The notes beneath the pieces are model-generated. The model ran no database searches, was not told the DNA's origin, and saw nothing but the letters and a program-made list of their open reading frames with translations. From Pseudomonas alloputida (GTDB lineage: Bacteria > Pseudomonadota > Gammaproteobacteria > Pseudomonadales > Pseudomonadaceae): a stretch of 64,000 nt of DNA. Shown piece by piece: positions 9,335 to 21,109 of this stretch; the first letter of the stretch is position 1, and every line of letters starts with the position of its first letter. The stretch lies in contig NZ_CP128540.1 of the NCBI RefSeq assembly GCF_021283545.2, forward strand, positions 5,554,501 to 5,618,500, given 5' to 3'. Position numbers and translations under genes: made by a program.

Positions 9335-9358
9335 GCCGGGCGCCGTCGCGCGCCCGGC
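9335..9358. repeat. GC-rich hairpin between lldP and lldD
   Basis: A perfect 9-bp stem (gccgggcgc and gcgcccggc) with a 6-base loop lies in the 62-bp lldP-lldD gap. There is no T-run, so it may tune mRNA stability or attenuation rather than end transcription. Confidence 0.6.
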
Positions 9359-9386
9359 ACTCCCACAAGCAACGCTGCGAGAATCC

Positions 9387-10532
9387 ATGATCATTTCTGC
9401 CTCTACCGACTATCGCGCCGCGGCCCAACGCAAGCTGCCCCCCTTCCTGTTCCACTACGCTGACGGCGGCGCCTACGCCGAGCACACCCTGCGCCACAAC
9501 GTCTCGGACCTGGCCGGCATCGCCCTGCGCCAGCGCGTGCTGAACAACATGTCCGAGCTCAGCCTGGAAACCAAGCTGTTCGACGAAACCCTGAGCATGC
9601 CGGTGGCCTTGGCCCCGGTCGGCCTCACCGGCATGTACGCCCGCCGTGGCGAAGTGCAGGCCGCACGCGCAGCGGCGGCCCATGGCATCCCGTTCACCAT
9701 GTCGACTGTGTCGGTGTGCCCGATCGAAGAAGTGGCACCCGCCATCAACCGGCCGATGTGGTTCCAGCTGTATGTACTCAAGGACCGCGGCTTCATGCGC
9801 AATGCCCTGGAGCGCGCCAAGGCCGCCGGCGTCAAGACCCTGGTGTTCACCGTGGACATGCCCGTACCCGGTGCCCGCTACCGCGACGCCCACTCTGGCA
9901 TGAGCGGCAAGAACGGCCCGCTGCGCCGCGTGCTGCAAGCCATGACCCACCCCGAGTGGGCATGGGATGTGGGCGTGATGGGCCGCCCGCATGACTTGGG
10001 CAACATCTCCAAATACCGTGGCAACCCCACCGGCCTTGCCGACTACATCGGCTGGCTGGGCAACAACTTCGACCCGTCCATTTCCTGGAAAGACCTGGAG
10101 TGGATCCGCGAGTTCTGGGACGGCCCGATGATCATCAAGGGCATTCTCGATGCCGATGACGCCCGCGATGCGGTCAAGTTCGGTGCCGACGGTATCGTGG
10201 TGTCCAACCACGGCGGCCGCCAGCTCGACGGCGTGCTGTCCAGCGCCCGTGCCCTGCCGGCCATTGCCGACGCGGTCAAAGGCGACCTGAAGATTCTGGC
10301 CGACTCGGGCATTCGCAGCGGCCTGGACGTGGTGCGCATGATCGCCCTGGGTGCCGACACCGTACTGATCGGCCGCGCCTTCCTTTACGCCCTTGCCGTG
10401 CATGGCCAGGCCGGCGTGAAAAACCTGCTTGAGCTGTTCGAAAAGGAAATGCGCGTGGCCATGGTGCTGACCGGTGCCAAGTCGATCAGCGAGATCACCC
10501 GCGACTCGCTGGTACGCGAACTGGGCGCCTGA
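9387..10532 (+). CDS. lldD: L-lactate dehydrogenase (FMN, quinone-dependent) LldD
   Basis: Membrane-associated flavoenzyme that oxidises L-lactate to pyruvate and passes electrons to the respiratory chain. The 381-residue protein begins [20 protein letters not shown]. It has the TIM-barrel FMN fold and the catalytic signature [12 protein letters not shown] (about residues 271-282), with the active-site His followed by the substrate-binding Arg. Length and start match E. coli LldD. It is the second gene of the operon. Confidence 0.96.
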   Translation: MIISASTDYRAAAQRKLPPFLFHYADGGAYAEHTLRHNVSDLAGIALRQRVLNNMSELSLETKLFDETLSMPVALAPVGLTGMYARRGEVQAARAAAAHGIPFTMSTVSVCPIEEVAPAINRPMWFQLYVLKDRGFMRNALERAKAAGVKTLVFTVDMPVPGARYRDAHSGMSGKNGPLRRVLQAMTHPEWAWDVGVMGRPHDLGNISKYRGNPTGLADYIGWLGNNFDPSISWKDLEWIREFWDGPMIIKGILDADDARDAVKFGADGIVVSNHGGRQLDGVLSSARALPAIADAVKGDLKILADSGIRSGLDVVRMIALGADTVLIGRAFLYALAVHGQAGVKNLLELFEKEMRVAMVLTGAKSISEITRDSLVRELGA

Positions 10533-10607
10533 ACGCCTGCAAGAACCACCGCCTGAATGACCCGGGGCATGTAGCGCACAGACGCCACAGCCCCGCGAGG
10601 AGACTGC

Positions 10608-13418
<2,811 letters not shown>

Positions 13419-13441
13419 CGCGTTGATATAGGTGGGGAGCG

Positions 13442-13550
13442 CTGCGTAGGAGCGGGTTTACCCGCGAAGAGGCCGGTCCTGCTGGCCAATCCCCACCCAC
13501 TGTCCACCGCAGCCACCACCGCATTCGCGGGTAAACCCGCTCCTACGCAG
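13442..13550. repeat. Inverted pair of REP elements downstream of dld
   Basis: A perfect 27-bp inverted repeat (13442-13468 and 13524-13550) with the REP core gcgggtttacccgc is separated by 55 bp. A partial third copy (gcgcggtaaacccgcgaa) lies near 13596-13613. Apart from these repeats I see nothing in 13419-13737. Confidence 0.88.
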
Positions 13551-13737
13551 ATTGGTGGTGCCCACACATCGGTGGGTGTACACAGCCCGCCGTATGCGCG
13601 GTAAACCCGCGAACACCGGCAACGCCGGTGCCATCCCTACTTCAATATCGCCCCGCCACCATCCCGATGGAACCCCCGCCAATCCCCCGCAGTCCACCTT
13701 ACAGGCCCACCTTCCAGAGGCCCCAGAGGAGACACCC

Positions 13738-14028
13738 ATGAAAGGTACCGCACTTTCGGCCCTGTTCGCGGCCGCCACCCTGCTGGCTTCGCCGGTGTTC
13801 GCCGCCGATGACCTCTGCGCCGCCAACCTGCAAAAGATCGACGACACCATGGCTACCGCCGGCGCCACCGCCGAAGGCCTGGACAAAGCCATCACCGAGC
13901 ACGTCGACAAAGCCAAGGCCGCCCAGGCCTCGGGCGACACCAAGGAATGCATTGCCATTACCAGCAAAGTCCTGGAGCGCCTGGAAAAAACCGAGAAAGG
14001 CAGCGGTAGCAGCAGCGGCGGCGCGTGA
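13738..14028 (+). CDS. Small exported protein of unknown function
   Basis: A 96-residue protein with a clear Sec signal peptide (MKGTALSALFAAATLLASPVFA, cleavage after about residue 22). The mature part has two Cys (in DDLCAANLQ and TKECIAIT), helical segments rich in Ala and Lys, and a Gly/Ser tail (SGSSSGGA). The two Cys could form one disulfide in the periplasm. GAGGAGAC precedes the ATG, which supports this start over upstream in-frame codons. It lies alone between the lactate operon and ssrA. I do not recognise a named family. Confidence 0.8.
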   Translation: MKGTALSALFAAATLLASPVFAADDLCAANLQKIDDTMATAGATAEGLDKAITEHVDKAKAAQASGDTKECIAITSKVLERLEKTEKGSGSSSGGA

Positions 14029-14127
14029 GCCCAAAAGCGGGCGACTGGACCGGCTGTCGACGTCGCCCGCGCAATGGCGTATACTCCGTCTCACGTACCG
14101 TAAGGTGCGGTAGCGTAACGCTAGCGT

Positions 14128-14526
14128 GGGGCCGATTAGGATTCGACGCCGGTAGCGAAACTCTAGGTGCATGCCGAGTTGGTAACAGAACTCGTAAATC
14201 CACTGTTGCAACTTTTATAGTTGCCAATGACGAAAACTACGGCGCGGAGTACAAGCTGGCTGCGTAAGCAGTCCTCTTGACCCGTTGCTTCTGGTAGCTT
14301 CGGCTCCAGCAATCACTAGGGGATGCCTGTAAACCCGAACTGATTGTCATACAGAACAGGATCGTCGCGTAGCACGTTGTGGGCGAAGTGACTAAAACTT
14401 ACACAACTCATCCAAAGCACCCTGCCCGTCGGGCGGCTGCGGATTAAATCAGTAGACACGGCTAAGCATGTAGTACCGACAGCGGAGTACTGGCGGACGG
14501 GGGTTCAAATCCCCCCGGCTCCACCA
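14128..14526 (+). ncRNA. ssrA: Transfer-messenger RNA (tmRNA)
   Basis: The 399-nt RNA starts ggggccgattagg and ends with the tRNA-like ggttcaaatcc T-arm and ggctccaCCA. The start and end pair as an Ala-type acceptor stem. The tag reading frame (14223-14267) encodes ANDENYGAEYKLAA and ends in TAA; AEYKLAA is the proteolysis signal. Pseudoknot regions lie on both sides. It works with SmpB to rescue stalled ribosomes. The CCA is encoded. The 3' end of ssrA is a frequent integration site for islands; accessory DNA follows here, but I find neither an integrase gene nor a second copy of the 3' end in the window. Confidence 0.98.
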
Positions 14527-14537
14527 AATCCAAAGAA

Positions 14538-14563
14538 GAAGACGCCCTCGGGCGTCTTTTTTT
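14538..14563 (+). terminator. Rho-independent terminator of ssrA
   Basis: The stem agacgcc/ggcgtct with a ctcg-type loop is followed by a run of seven T, starting 12 bp after the tmRNA CCA end. Confidence 0.92.
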
Positions 14564-14689
14564 GTGCCTGGAATTTGGGCGCTGCGGGTCGAAAAATCGG
14601 ATTTAACCCCTTTCTTGTAGGGCGTTTCCCAAAGATACTGCCTGCGCCTGTTTTCCGTTGCGGTCATTTTTTCAGGGTTTTAGTCTCGG

Positions 14690-14860
14690 TGGGTCGTTGC
14701 TCATCAACGACCGGCTTTGACAGGCCGCAACGATACACAGCGCGCATAACCGTTCATGGCGGTTGTGCATGGGGCACGCTTGCGTGCGCCGGTTTCTGTG
14801 TTCGCCGGTCTGTCAACCCATGCACAGCTGCCACCATTCCGTTTGACAGCGGGTTGGCGG
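14690..14860 (+). other. Structured intergenic element upstream of the DUF6124/DUF3077 pair
   Basis: This 170-bp stretch can fold into several nested helices. They are an 8-bp hairpin with a 5-base loop (14692-14699 with 14705-14712), a 16-bp helix with two G-U pairs (14758-14773 with 14817-14832), and inside it a 5-bp stem with a cttg loop (14774-14787). In addition ttgacag (14717-14723) can pair with ctgtcaa (14809-14815), which crosses the long helix, so the two may be alternatives. I recall very similar sequence before DUF3077 genes in other pseudomonads, but could not check. It could be a leader RNA, an ncRNA or a mobile palindromic element. No coding sequence is visible in 14564-14885. 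Confidence 0.55.
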
Positions 14861-14885
14861 TGGCCCCTATCGAGAACACAGTAAA

Positions 14886-15128
14886 ATGCTAAAGATCGTT
14901 CCTGACCCGCCTCACCACCTCCACTCCCTGGAAGACACGATCATGATGGCCTCGGACTACGCGCTCTGTGCAGAAGCCGTAGCCCAGCAGGCAATACTGA
15001 TGCAGCCCAAGTCACCCGCATCGGTTTTGATCATGGCCTCGATGCACGAGCTTGAAACCCTGCGGCGGCTACTCGAATCCGCGCTGACGCAAATACAGCA
15101 AACAACCAACCCGCAACCGATGCATTGA
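14886..15128 (+). CDS. DUF6124-like small protein
   Basis: An 80-residue protein (MLKIVPDPPHHLHSLEDT...). It has the PDPP N-terminal motif, a central segment with ALCAEAVAQQAI, and a helical MASMHELETLRRLLESAL region. This pattern resembles the Pseudomonas-specific family annotated as DUF6124; function unknown. The start lacks a strong ribosome binding site. It is followed 72 bp downstream by a DUF3077 gene, a pairing common in pseudomonads. The structured element just upstream may regulate it. Confidence 0.75.
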   Translation: MLKIVPDPPHHLHSLEDTIMMASDYALCAEAVAQQAILMQPKSPASVLIMASMHELETLRRLLESALTQIQQTTNPQPMH

Positions 15129-15200
15129 TTCGCATACCGAGCGGAAAAACTGTGGAAGCCCGGCTTACCGGCGCATCAGCACAACCAGGGAAACTGAACA

Positions 15201-15464
15201 ATGACAACCGAAGACACCCAATGCACAGTCGGTAAAACCATCTTCTTTCAAGGTGAAAACCAGACCCACCCACTGTTCCGCATCGAAGCAGGCATTCCTT
15301 GCCAAAACGCCCGCGAACAGGCCTCGGAACTGATGGGCTATGCGCGGGACCTGACCATCGACGGACTGATGGAAGACAAGCCCAAACTGATCTGGGCGGC
15401 GCACTACCTCTGTGCTTTGGGCAAAGCGCTACTGGATGATGCCGAACTCGGCATGATGCGTTGA
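15201..15464 (+). CDS. DUF3077 family protein
   Basis: An 87-residue cytoplasmic protein (MTTEDTQCTVGKTIFFQGEN...). It has the DUF3077 pattern: HPLFRIEAGIP, then NAREQASELMGYARDLT, then a C-terminal IWAAHYLCALGKALLDDAE segment. The function is unknown; these small proteins are widespread and multi-copy in Pseudomonas. It lies downstream of the DUF6124-like gene, probably in the same transcript, and is followed by a hairpin at 15484-15516. Confidence 0.82.
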   Translation: MTTEDTQCTVGKTIFFQGENQTHPLFRIEAGIPCQNAREQASELMGYARDLTIDGLMEDKPKLIWAAHYLCALGKALLDDAELGMMR

Positions 15465-15483
15465 ATCACGCACCGCGATGCTT

Positions 15484-15516
15484 AAAGGGGTCATCGTCAG
15501 CCGCTTGGCCCCTTTT
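15484..15516 (+). terminator. Probable terminator after the DUF3077 gene
   Basis: The stem aaagggg/ccccttt is followed by TTTT, 20 bp after the DUF3077 stop codon. The loop is long (about 18 nt), so strength is uncertain. Confidence 0.55.
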
Positions 15517-15527
15517 ACGCCACACGA

Positions 15528-16012
15528 TCAACGCCGAGGGATGCGGTCTTTCTCAGCAACCGTCGCATTTATGCGCCGCAGCATCGCCATCAACCCACCA
15601 TGCAATCCGGTGCGCCTCGGCTTACGTCCCGCCAGTTGCTGCTGGATGAGCGCTCCCGGTCCGTTGTAGATCTCTTCGAATGTACCGTCACGGTTCATGC
15701 GAATGCCCAGGTAATAATCAGGCACATGGTGTACCGGGAAAGTCAGGCTCGTGCCAAAGGTGGTCTTGATCTGAACATTTCGCCCTCGTAGCAGACCGCA
15801 TCAGGGAGCTTCGTCAGCCCTTCGTTCTGCGTCAACTTGTAAGCTAGGCTGGCAACCACTTCCTCACTATCACCGACTAAACGGCCATCCAGAGTGAACG
15901 GTTTGCCAGGGTAGGTCGACTGCAACTGGGAGACGGCTGCGAGCAGCCCTTCAGATGCCTTTTGGATTTTCGCCTCGGTCTTCAGGTCAATCAAATCTCG
16001 CGATGCTCGCAT
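15528..16012 (-). pseudogene. Frameshifted DUF6998-like (PD-(D/E)XK-type) gene
   Basis: Two minus-strand reading frames make one protein. The first (start 16012) runs MRASRDLIDLKTEAKIQKA to DAVCYEGE, then breaks near 15783-15785. Shifting frame there gives GRNVQIKTTFGTSLTFP, which continues into VPDYYLGIRMNRDG and stops at 15528. A missing base in the GGG run explains the break. The pattern GDSEEVVASLAY, then D-x5-G, then QIK resembles PD-(D/E)XK nuclease-fold proteins and the family I recall as DUF6998. The intact protein would have about 161 residues. It lies next to the restriction locus. A sequencing error cannot be excluded. Confidence 0.7.
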
Positions 16013-16050
16013 AGCCTTGCCCTATGACCGGCTACATCAGAATCTTGTTT

Positions 16051-16185
16051 TCACTTCAATAACCTTGCCATGCAAGCAGTATCATTGAACTGCCAGCCCT
16101 GTTTGCGAGCCCAAAGCCCCGCCAATGGTTTGCTCGAGCTGAGATTGGCAGCTTCACGCCAGATTGAGAACCAATTGCTAGTCAC
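16051..16185 (-). CDS. Possible short ORF or gene remnant
   Basis: From a GTG at 16183-16185 a 44-codon frame reads MTSNWFSIWREAANLSSSKP and ends ACMARLLK. Its aromatic-rich, balanced composition looks like coding sequence rather than chance. The same frame stays open upstream into the lipoprotein gene, so it may be the 3' remnant of a deleted gene. No family is recognised and no strong ribosome binding site is seen. Confidence 0.3.
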   Translation of the reverse strand: MTSNWFSIWREAANLSSSKPLAGLWARKQGWQFNDTACMARLLK

Positions 16186-16207
16186 CCTTGCTTCTCGGCC
16201 ATAGAGC

Positions 16208-16789
16208 TCATTTCGTCTTTATAGCTTCGACGTCATAGTAGGAGCCATCTTTAATCACACAATAAAATACTATAGGTTCAGTTCCCCCTCCAAAACTATG
16301 AAACGCCGCATTTACTTTTAACCGTTCGACAGCGCCATCGCGCTCCTCGCTATCTACGATCCATTCTCTGACCGTGTTCGTCGACTGGATGGAGCCTGCA
16401 CCGGAAACTCGTCTCTGCAAATCTTGTATGCATGCATTTACGAGCTCATTTCTTGCCTTGGGTCTGTAAGCGTCGCTAAGCCGTATGACGCAGTCCTGGG
16501 TCTTCAAAATAATTTCAGCACGCTCCTTTGAGCCCAGCTCTTTGGAATCCATCATCGTTGCAAGTTGGGTACTCAACGAGTCCTTCATCGATGCACTGAA
16601 ATCTACCCCTTTAGACTTGGTCGCATCCGCATACTGAAAAGCGCCTTTGAATGCGGCGGTTACATCTGCCGAATACCCAAGGCCACATGCCTTAATCGCC
16701 TGATCAACTGGTGCAACAGATCGATAGGGAGAAAGGCCTGAACAAGCTGACAAGAACACAGCGGAAAGCAACCAGATATGACTACGCAT
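16208..16789 (-). CDS. Putative lipoprotein of unknown function
   Basis: A 193-residue protein starting MRSHIWLLSAVFLSACSG, a lipoprotein signal with Cys at about residue 16. The mature part has a helical region (ADVTAAFKGAFQYADATKSKG, KERAEIILKTQDCVIRL) and a beta-rich C-terminus (VERLKVNAAFHSFGGG, EPIVFYCVIKDGSYYDVEAIK). The ATG at 16787-16789 was chosen because GGAGA lies upstream and it gives a tight signal peptide; a TTG 21 bp further upstream is also in frame. I do not recognise the family. Base composition is lower in GC than in the housekeeping genes, consistent with acquired DNA. Confidence 0.72.
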   Translation of the reverse strand: MRSHIWLLSAVFLSACSGLSPYRSVAPVDQAIKACGLGYSADVTAAFKGAFQYADATKSKGVDFSASMKDSLSTQLATMMDSKELGSKERAEIILKTQDCVIRLSDAYRPKARNELVNACIQDLQRRVSGAGSIQSTNTVREWIVDSEERDGAVERLKVNAAFHSFGGGTEPIVFYCVIKDGSYYDVEAIKTK

Positions 16790-17175
16790 TAACAATTTCT
16801 CCACCCCCAAATAATGGCACTAAGCCACTATACCACTTATTCGACGTATAGGTTTGGCCAGAGTGGCAGGCGCCACTTGCGAGCATCCACCCAACGCGAA
16901 AATGTCATTAATAGTAGGGCTGAGCTAACTGAGCGCTGACAGCTGGGAACACCTTGGGCATGCGGCTTGGCTTCATGAACACCGATGAGCTTGGTATTGC
17001 AACGTACTGGCCATGCGGCTGCTGAATCATCATTTAGAAAAGCCGTGAGGTTTCCACTGCCATCAGCGCATAGGAAGGCCCGACGACCGGGCCTGAGAGC
17101 CCCCCGACGATAGTGGCAGCATGCCTCTAGCTATTTTGTTAAATTCGGCAACACGCCATAGGGACATAGCCAGCA
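16790..17175. other. Intergenic region before hsdR
   Basis: This 386-bp stretch holds no convincing ORF. It contains a 7-bp GC-rich hairpin (aggcccg/cgggcct, 17076-17094) without a T-run. AT-rich stretches before 17175 (ctattttgttaaattcgg) may hold the hsdR promoter. Confidence 0.5.
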
Positions 17176-19539
17176 ATGGACAAGAAATCACTTTCCGAGC
17201 GGGACATCTGCAGCAAATACATCGCTCCAGCCATCCAGCACGCTGGGTGGGACATGCACAAACAGGTGCGTGAAGAGGTCAGCTTCACCAAAGGCCGGAT
17301 TATGGTCCGTGGCAAGCTTCACAGCCGGGGCGAAGCACGCCGTGCAGACTTCATCCTCTACCACCAAGCCAACCTGCCTATCGCTGTGATCGAGGCGAAG
17401 GATAACAAGCACTCCGTTGGCTCCGGCATGCAGCAAGCGCTTGGCTATGCAGAGGCGTTGGATGTGCCGTTCGTGTTCTCCAGCAATGGCGATGGTTTTC
17501 TCTTTCATGATCGCAGTGGGACAGACAGCAAGGTCGAAACTGAACTCTCCTTGGATCAGTTCCCTAGTCCTGCCGAACTTTGGCACCGCTACTGCCAATG
17601 GAAGGGGTTGGACAATGCTGTTCAACACAAGATAGAAGCGCCCTACTACGACGACGGCTCCGGACGTATGCCGCGCTATTACCAAATGAACGCCATCAAC
17701 CGCACCGTTGAGGCGGTAGCGCGCGGGCAAGACCGCGTTCTGCTGGTAATGGCAACTGGCACCGGAAAAACCTACACCGCCTTTCAAATCATCTGGCGAC
17801 TGTGGAAATCGAAACAGAAAAAAAGAATCCTGTTCCTTGCCGACCGCAACATCCTGGTCGACCAGACAAAGAACAACGACTTTAAGCCCTTCGGCCAGGC
17901 GATGACCAAAATCGCCAGACGCCAGATAGACACCTCCTACGAAATCTACCTGTCGCTCTATCAGGCGGTGACTGGTGCTGAAGAAGAGATGAACGTCTAC
18001 AAGCAGTTCTCCCGCGACTTCTTCGACTTGATCGTGATCGACGAATGCCACCGTGGCAGCGCCGCCGAGGACTCCGCCTGGCGCGAGATTCTTGGCTACT
18101 TCTCCAACGCCACCCATGTCGGCCTCACCGCAACACCGAAGGAAACCAAAGAGGTGTCCAGCATCACCTACTTCGGTGAGCCGGTGTACAGCTACACCCT
18201 CAAACAGGGCATCGAGGACGGTTTTCTCGCGCCCTATAAAGTGGTGCGGATCGACTTCGACAAAGACCTACAAGGCTGGCGCCCCCCCAAGGGTATGCTC
18301 GACAAGAATGGCGAGCTGATCGAAGACCGCATCTACAACCTCAAGGACATGGATCGCACTCTGGTCATCGAAACGCGCACCCAACTGGTGGCGCAGAAGG
18401 TCACCGAGTTCCTCAAGGCCTCCGACCCGTTCCAGAAAACCATCGTCTTCTGCGACGATATCAATCACGCCGAGCGTATGCGCCAGGCCTTGGTCAACCT
18501 GAACCCCGAGCGCGTGGCTGAGAACCGCAAGTACGTCATGCGCATCACCGGCGATGATCAGGAAGGCAAGGCCGAGCTGGATAACTTCATCAACCCGGAA
18601 GAGCGCTACCCGGTCATCGCCACCACCAGCAAGCTGATGACCACCGGTGTCGATGCGCAGACTTGCAAGCTGATCGTGCTCGACCAGCACATCAAGTCGA
18701 TGACCGAGTTCAAGCAGATCATCGGCCGTGGCACCCGCATCAATGAAGATTTCGGCAAATACTGGTTCACCATTATGGACTTCAAGAAGGCCACCGAGCT
18801 TTTTGCCGACCCAGCTTTCGACGGAGACCCAGTGGTGGTCTACGCCCCCGAAGGCAACGAGCTACCAGTCCCGCCCGACGATTTACTTGAAGGCGATGGC
18901 ATCAGCGCAGGGAGTGATGGAGAAAGCGATGATTTGGATTTTACCGGCGAGGAAGACGGCAAGAAGCTCATCAAATACGTCATCGACAGCATCCCGATCT
19001 ATGTCATCGCCGAGCGTGTCCAGTACTACGGGCCGGATGGCCGACTGATCACCGAATCGCTGCACGACTACACCCGTACCTGCGTGCAAAAACAGTTCGC
19101 CTCGCTGGACGACTTTCTGCGCCATTGGAGTGATGCCGAGCAGAAAAAGGTCATCATCGACGAAATGGCAGCCCAAGGCGTGATGTGGGAAGCCCTGGCC
19201 GAAGAAGTGGAAAAGAAACAGGGCAAGCCACTCGATCCGTTTGACTTGATCTGCCACGTCGCGTTCGACCAACCGCCGCTGTCGCGTAAAGAACGCGCCG
19301 AACAAGTGAAAAAGCGTAACTACTTCGCCAAATACTCCGGTGCAGCGCGCCAGGTGCTGGAAGCGCTGCTGGATAAATACGCCGACACCGGCATTGAGCA
19401 CATCGAGGACATCAAAATCCTCCAGCTCGATCCCTTTAACCAGCTCGGTGCACCCATCGAACTGGTTAAAGCCTTTGGCGGCAAAGCTGGCTACAACAAA
19501 GCTATCCATGAACTGGAAGACGCGCTGTACGCCAGTTAA
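17176..19539 (+). CDS. hsdR: Type I restriction enzyme R subunit HsdR
   Basis: ATP-dependent translocase/endonuclease subunit that cuts unmodified DNA. The 787-residue protein has an N-terminal PD-(D/E)XK nuclease (ADFIL then IAVIEAK, catalytic EAK at about residues 73-75). Two RecA-like helicase domains follow, with Walker A ATGTGKT (about 194-200), DECH (about 288) and GLTATPKET. Conserved helicase motifs IIGRGTR and an EcoEI-type C-terminal domain that binds HsdM come next. The length fits type IB (EcoAI-like) R subunits rather than the longer EcoKI type. It is the first gene of hsdR-hsdM-hsdS, with 100 bp before hsdM. Confidence 0.95.
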   Translation: MDKKSLSERDICSKYIAPAIQHAGWDMHKQVREEVSFTKGRIMVRGKLHSRGEARRADFILYHQANLPIAVIEAKDNKHSVGSGMQQALGYAEALDVPFVFSSNGDGFLFHDRSGTDSKVETELSLDQFPSPAELWHRYCQWKGLDNAVQHKIEAPYYDDGSGRMPRYYQMNAINRTVEAVARGQDRVLLVMATGTGKTYTAFQIIWRLWKSKQKKRILFLADRNILVDQTKNNDFKPFGQAMTKIARRQIDTSYEIYLSLYQAVTGAEEEMNVYKQFSRDFFDLIVIDECHRGSAAEDSAWREILGYFSNATHVGLTATPKETKEVSSITYFGEPVYSYTLKQGIEDGFLAPYKVVRIDFDKDLQGWRPPKGMLDKNGELIEDRIYNLKDMDRTLVIETRTQLVAQKVTEFLKASDPFQKTIVFCDDINHAERMRQALVNLNPERVAENRKYVMRITGDDQEGKAELDNFINPEERYPVIATTSKLMTTGVDAQTCKLIVLDQHIKSMTEFKQIIGRGTRINEDFGKYWFTIMDFKKATELFADPAFDGDPVVVYAPEGNELPVPPDDLLEGDGISAGSDGESDDLDFTGEEDGKKLIKYVIDSIPIYVIAERVQYYGPDGRLITESLHDYTRTCVQKQFASLDDFLRHWSDAEQKKVIIDEMAAQGVMWEALAEEVEKKQGKPLDPFDLICHVAFDQPPLSRKERAEQVKKRNYFAKYSGAARQVLEALLDKYADTGIEHIEDIKILQLDPFNQLGAPIELVKAFGGKAGYNKAIHELEDALYAS

Positions 19540-19639
19540 TCCGCTCTACCCGTTGGTTGGGCAACGGCGGAGCCTTGTCCACCTAAGCAGCCAACTCCAT
19601 TACAATCCCCCGCTTTGCCACACCGATTGAGAATTCGTT

Positions 19640-21109
19640 ATGTCCATCAGCTCCACCATCAAGTCCATCCAGGACATCATGCGCAAAGACGTCGGCGTCG
19701 ATGGCGACGCCCAGCGCATTGGCCAGCTGGTCTGGCTGCTGTTCCTCAAGATCTTCGATGACCGCGAGCTGGAATGGGAACTGATGGACGACAACTACAA
19801 GTCGCCCATCCCCGACAGCTGCCGCTGGCGCACCTGGGCGGCCGACCCGGAAGGCATGACCGGCGATGCGCTGAAGGACTTTATCGACAACAACCTGTTC
19901 CCGCAGCTGCAGAACCTGCACGAATACAGCAACACACCCTCGGCCTTTGTGGTGCGCAGCGTGTTTGAAGACGCCTACAACTACATGAAATCCGGCCAGC
20001 TGCTGCGCCAGGTGATCAACAAGATTCAGGAAGGCGTGGACTTCAACAGGGCCCAGGAACGCCACGAGTTCGGCAACCTCTATGAACAATTGCTGCGCGA
20101 CCTGCAGAACGCCGGCAACGCCGGTGAGTTCTACACACCTCGACCAGTCACCGAATTTATGGTGCGCATGGTTGATCCCAAGCTGGCTGAAAAGGTCATG
20201 GACCCGGCCTGCGGCACCGGCGGCTTTCTCACCTGCGCCATCGAGCACAAGCGCAGACGCTATGTAAAAACCGCCGAAGACGAACGCACCTTGCAGGCCA
20301 GCATTTTTGGCGTGGAGAAAAAACCGCTGCCGCACCTGCTGGCCACCACCAACATGATCCTGCATGGCATCGAAGTGCCCAGCCAGATCCGTCACGACAA
20401 CACCCTGAGCAAACCGCTGATCAGCTGGGGCCCAAGCGAGCGCGTGCATTGTATCGTCGCCAACCCGCCGTTCGGCGGCATGGAAGAAGACGGTATCGAA
20501 ACAAATTTTCCTGCCGCTTTCCGCACCCGGGAAACCGCCGATTTGTTCTTGGTATTGATTATGCAGCTGCTCAAAGATGGTGGCCGCGCCGCAGTGGTAC
20601 TGCCCGATGGCTTCCTTTTTGGCGAAGGCATCAAAAGCCGCATCAAGGAAAAGCTGCTCACCGAGTGTAACCTGCACACCATCGTTCGCTTGCCCAATGG
20701 CGTGTTCAACCCCTACACCGGCATCAAGACCAACCTGCTGTTCTTCACCAAAGGCACACCGACCAAACAGGTGTGGTTCTACGAGCACCAATACCCGGCA
20801 GGCGTTAAAAACTACTCGAAAACCCGCCCCATGCGCATCGAAGAGTTTGCCGTGGAAGAAGCCTGGTGGGGCAGCGAGGCCGATGGCTTTGCTGCTCGCG
20901 CGGAGAACGCATTTGCCTGGCAAGTCAGCGTCGAAGAGCTGCAAGCGCGCAACTGGAACCTGGACTGCAAAAACCCGCATACCGGCGAGCAGGTCAGCCA
21001 CGACCCGGACGAACTACTGCGCAACTACGCCAGCGTGCAAGACGAAATCAGCGATCTACGCGATCAGCTTAAAGCGGTATTGGCCGAAGCCCTGAGGCGC
21101 AAGGTATGA
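19640..21109 (+). CDS. hsdM: Type I DNA methyltransferase M subunit HsdM
   Basis: N6-adenine methyltransferase subunit of the RM complex. The 489-residue protein has an N-terminal HsdM helical domain (MSISSTIKSIQDIMRKD). Its SAM-binding motif is DPACGTGGFL (about residues 187-196), with the catalytic NPPFGG at about 275. Two M subunits assemble with HsdS to methylate DNA and with HsdR to restrict it. Its stop codon overlaps the hsdS start (ATGA, 21106-21109), indicating translational coupling. It is nearer to average GC than hsdS. Confidence 0.95.
   Translation: MSISSTIKSIQDIMRKDVGVDGDAQRIGQLVWLLFLKIFDDRELEWELMDDNYKSPIPDSCRWRTWAADPEGMTGDALKDFIDNNLFPQLQNLHEYSNTPSAFVVRSVFEDAYNYMKSGQLLRQVINKIQEGVDFNRAQERHEFGNLYEQLLRDLQNAGNAGEFYTPRPVTEFMVRMVDPKLAEKVMDPACGTGGFLTCAIEHKRRRYVKTAEDERTLQASIFGVEKKPLPHLLATTNMILHGIEVPSQIRHDNTLSKPLISWGPSERVHCIVANPPFGGMEEDGIETNFPAAFRTRETADLFLVLIMQLLKDGGRAAVVLPDGFLFGEGIKSRIKEKLLTECNLHTIVRLPNGVFNPYTGIKTNLLFFTKGTPTKQVWFYEHQYPAGVKNYSKTRPMRIEEFAVEEAWWGSEADGFAARAENAFAWQVSVEELQARNWNLDCKNPHTGEQVSHDPDELLRNYASVQDEISDLRDQLKAVLAEALRRKV

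Noticed and set aside
7600..9372. 590-codon minus-strand frame over lldP
   Set aside because: It is antisense to lldP, with a low-complexity, Gln/Gly/His-rich translation typical of shadow frames. The lldP protein is clearly real.
14449..14667. Minus-strand ORF across the tmRNA end (contains WSRGDLNPRPPVLRC)
   Set aside because: This is the well-known spurious translation of tRNA-like 3' ends on the opposite strand. ssrA is an RNA gene.
16816..17040. A gene before hsdR containing HEH-like fragments
   Set aside because: No frame of useful length with a start and ribosome binding site is open there. The sequence has stops in all frames.
17076..17094. Terminator upstream of hsdR
   Set aside because: The hairpin has no T-run and no gene ends just before it on the plus strand.
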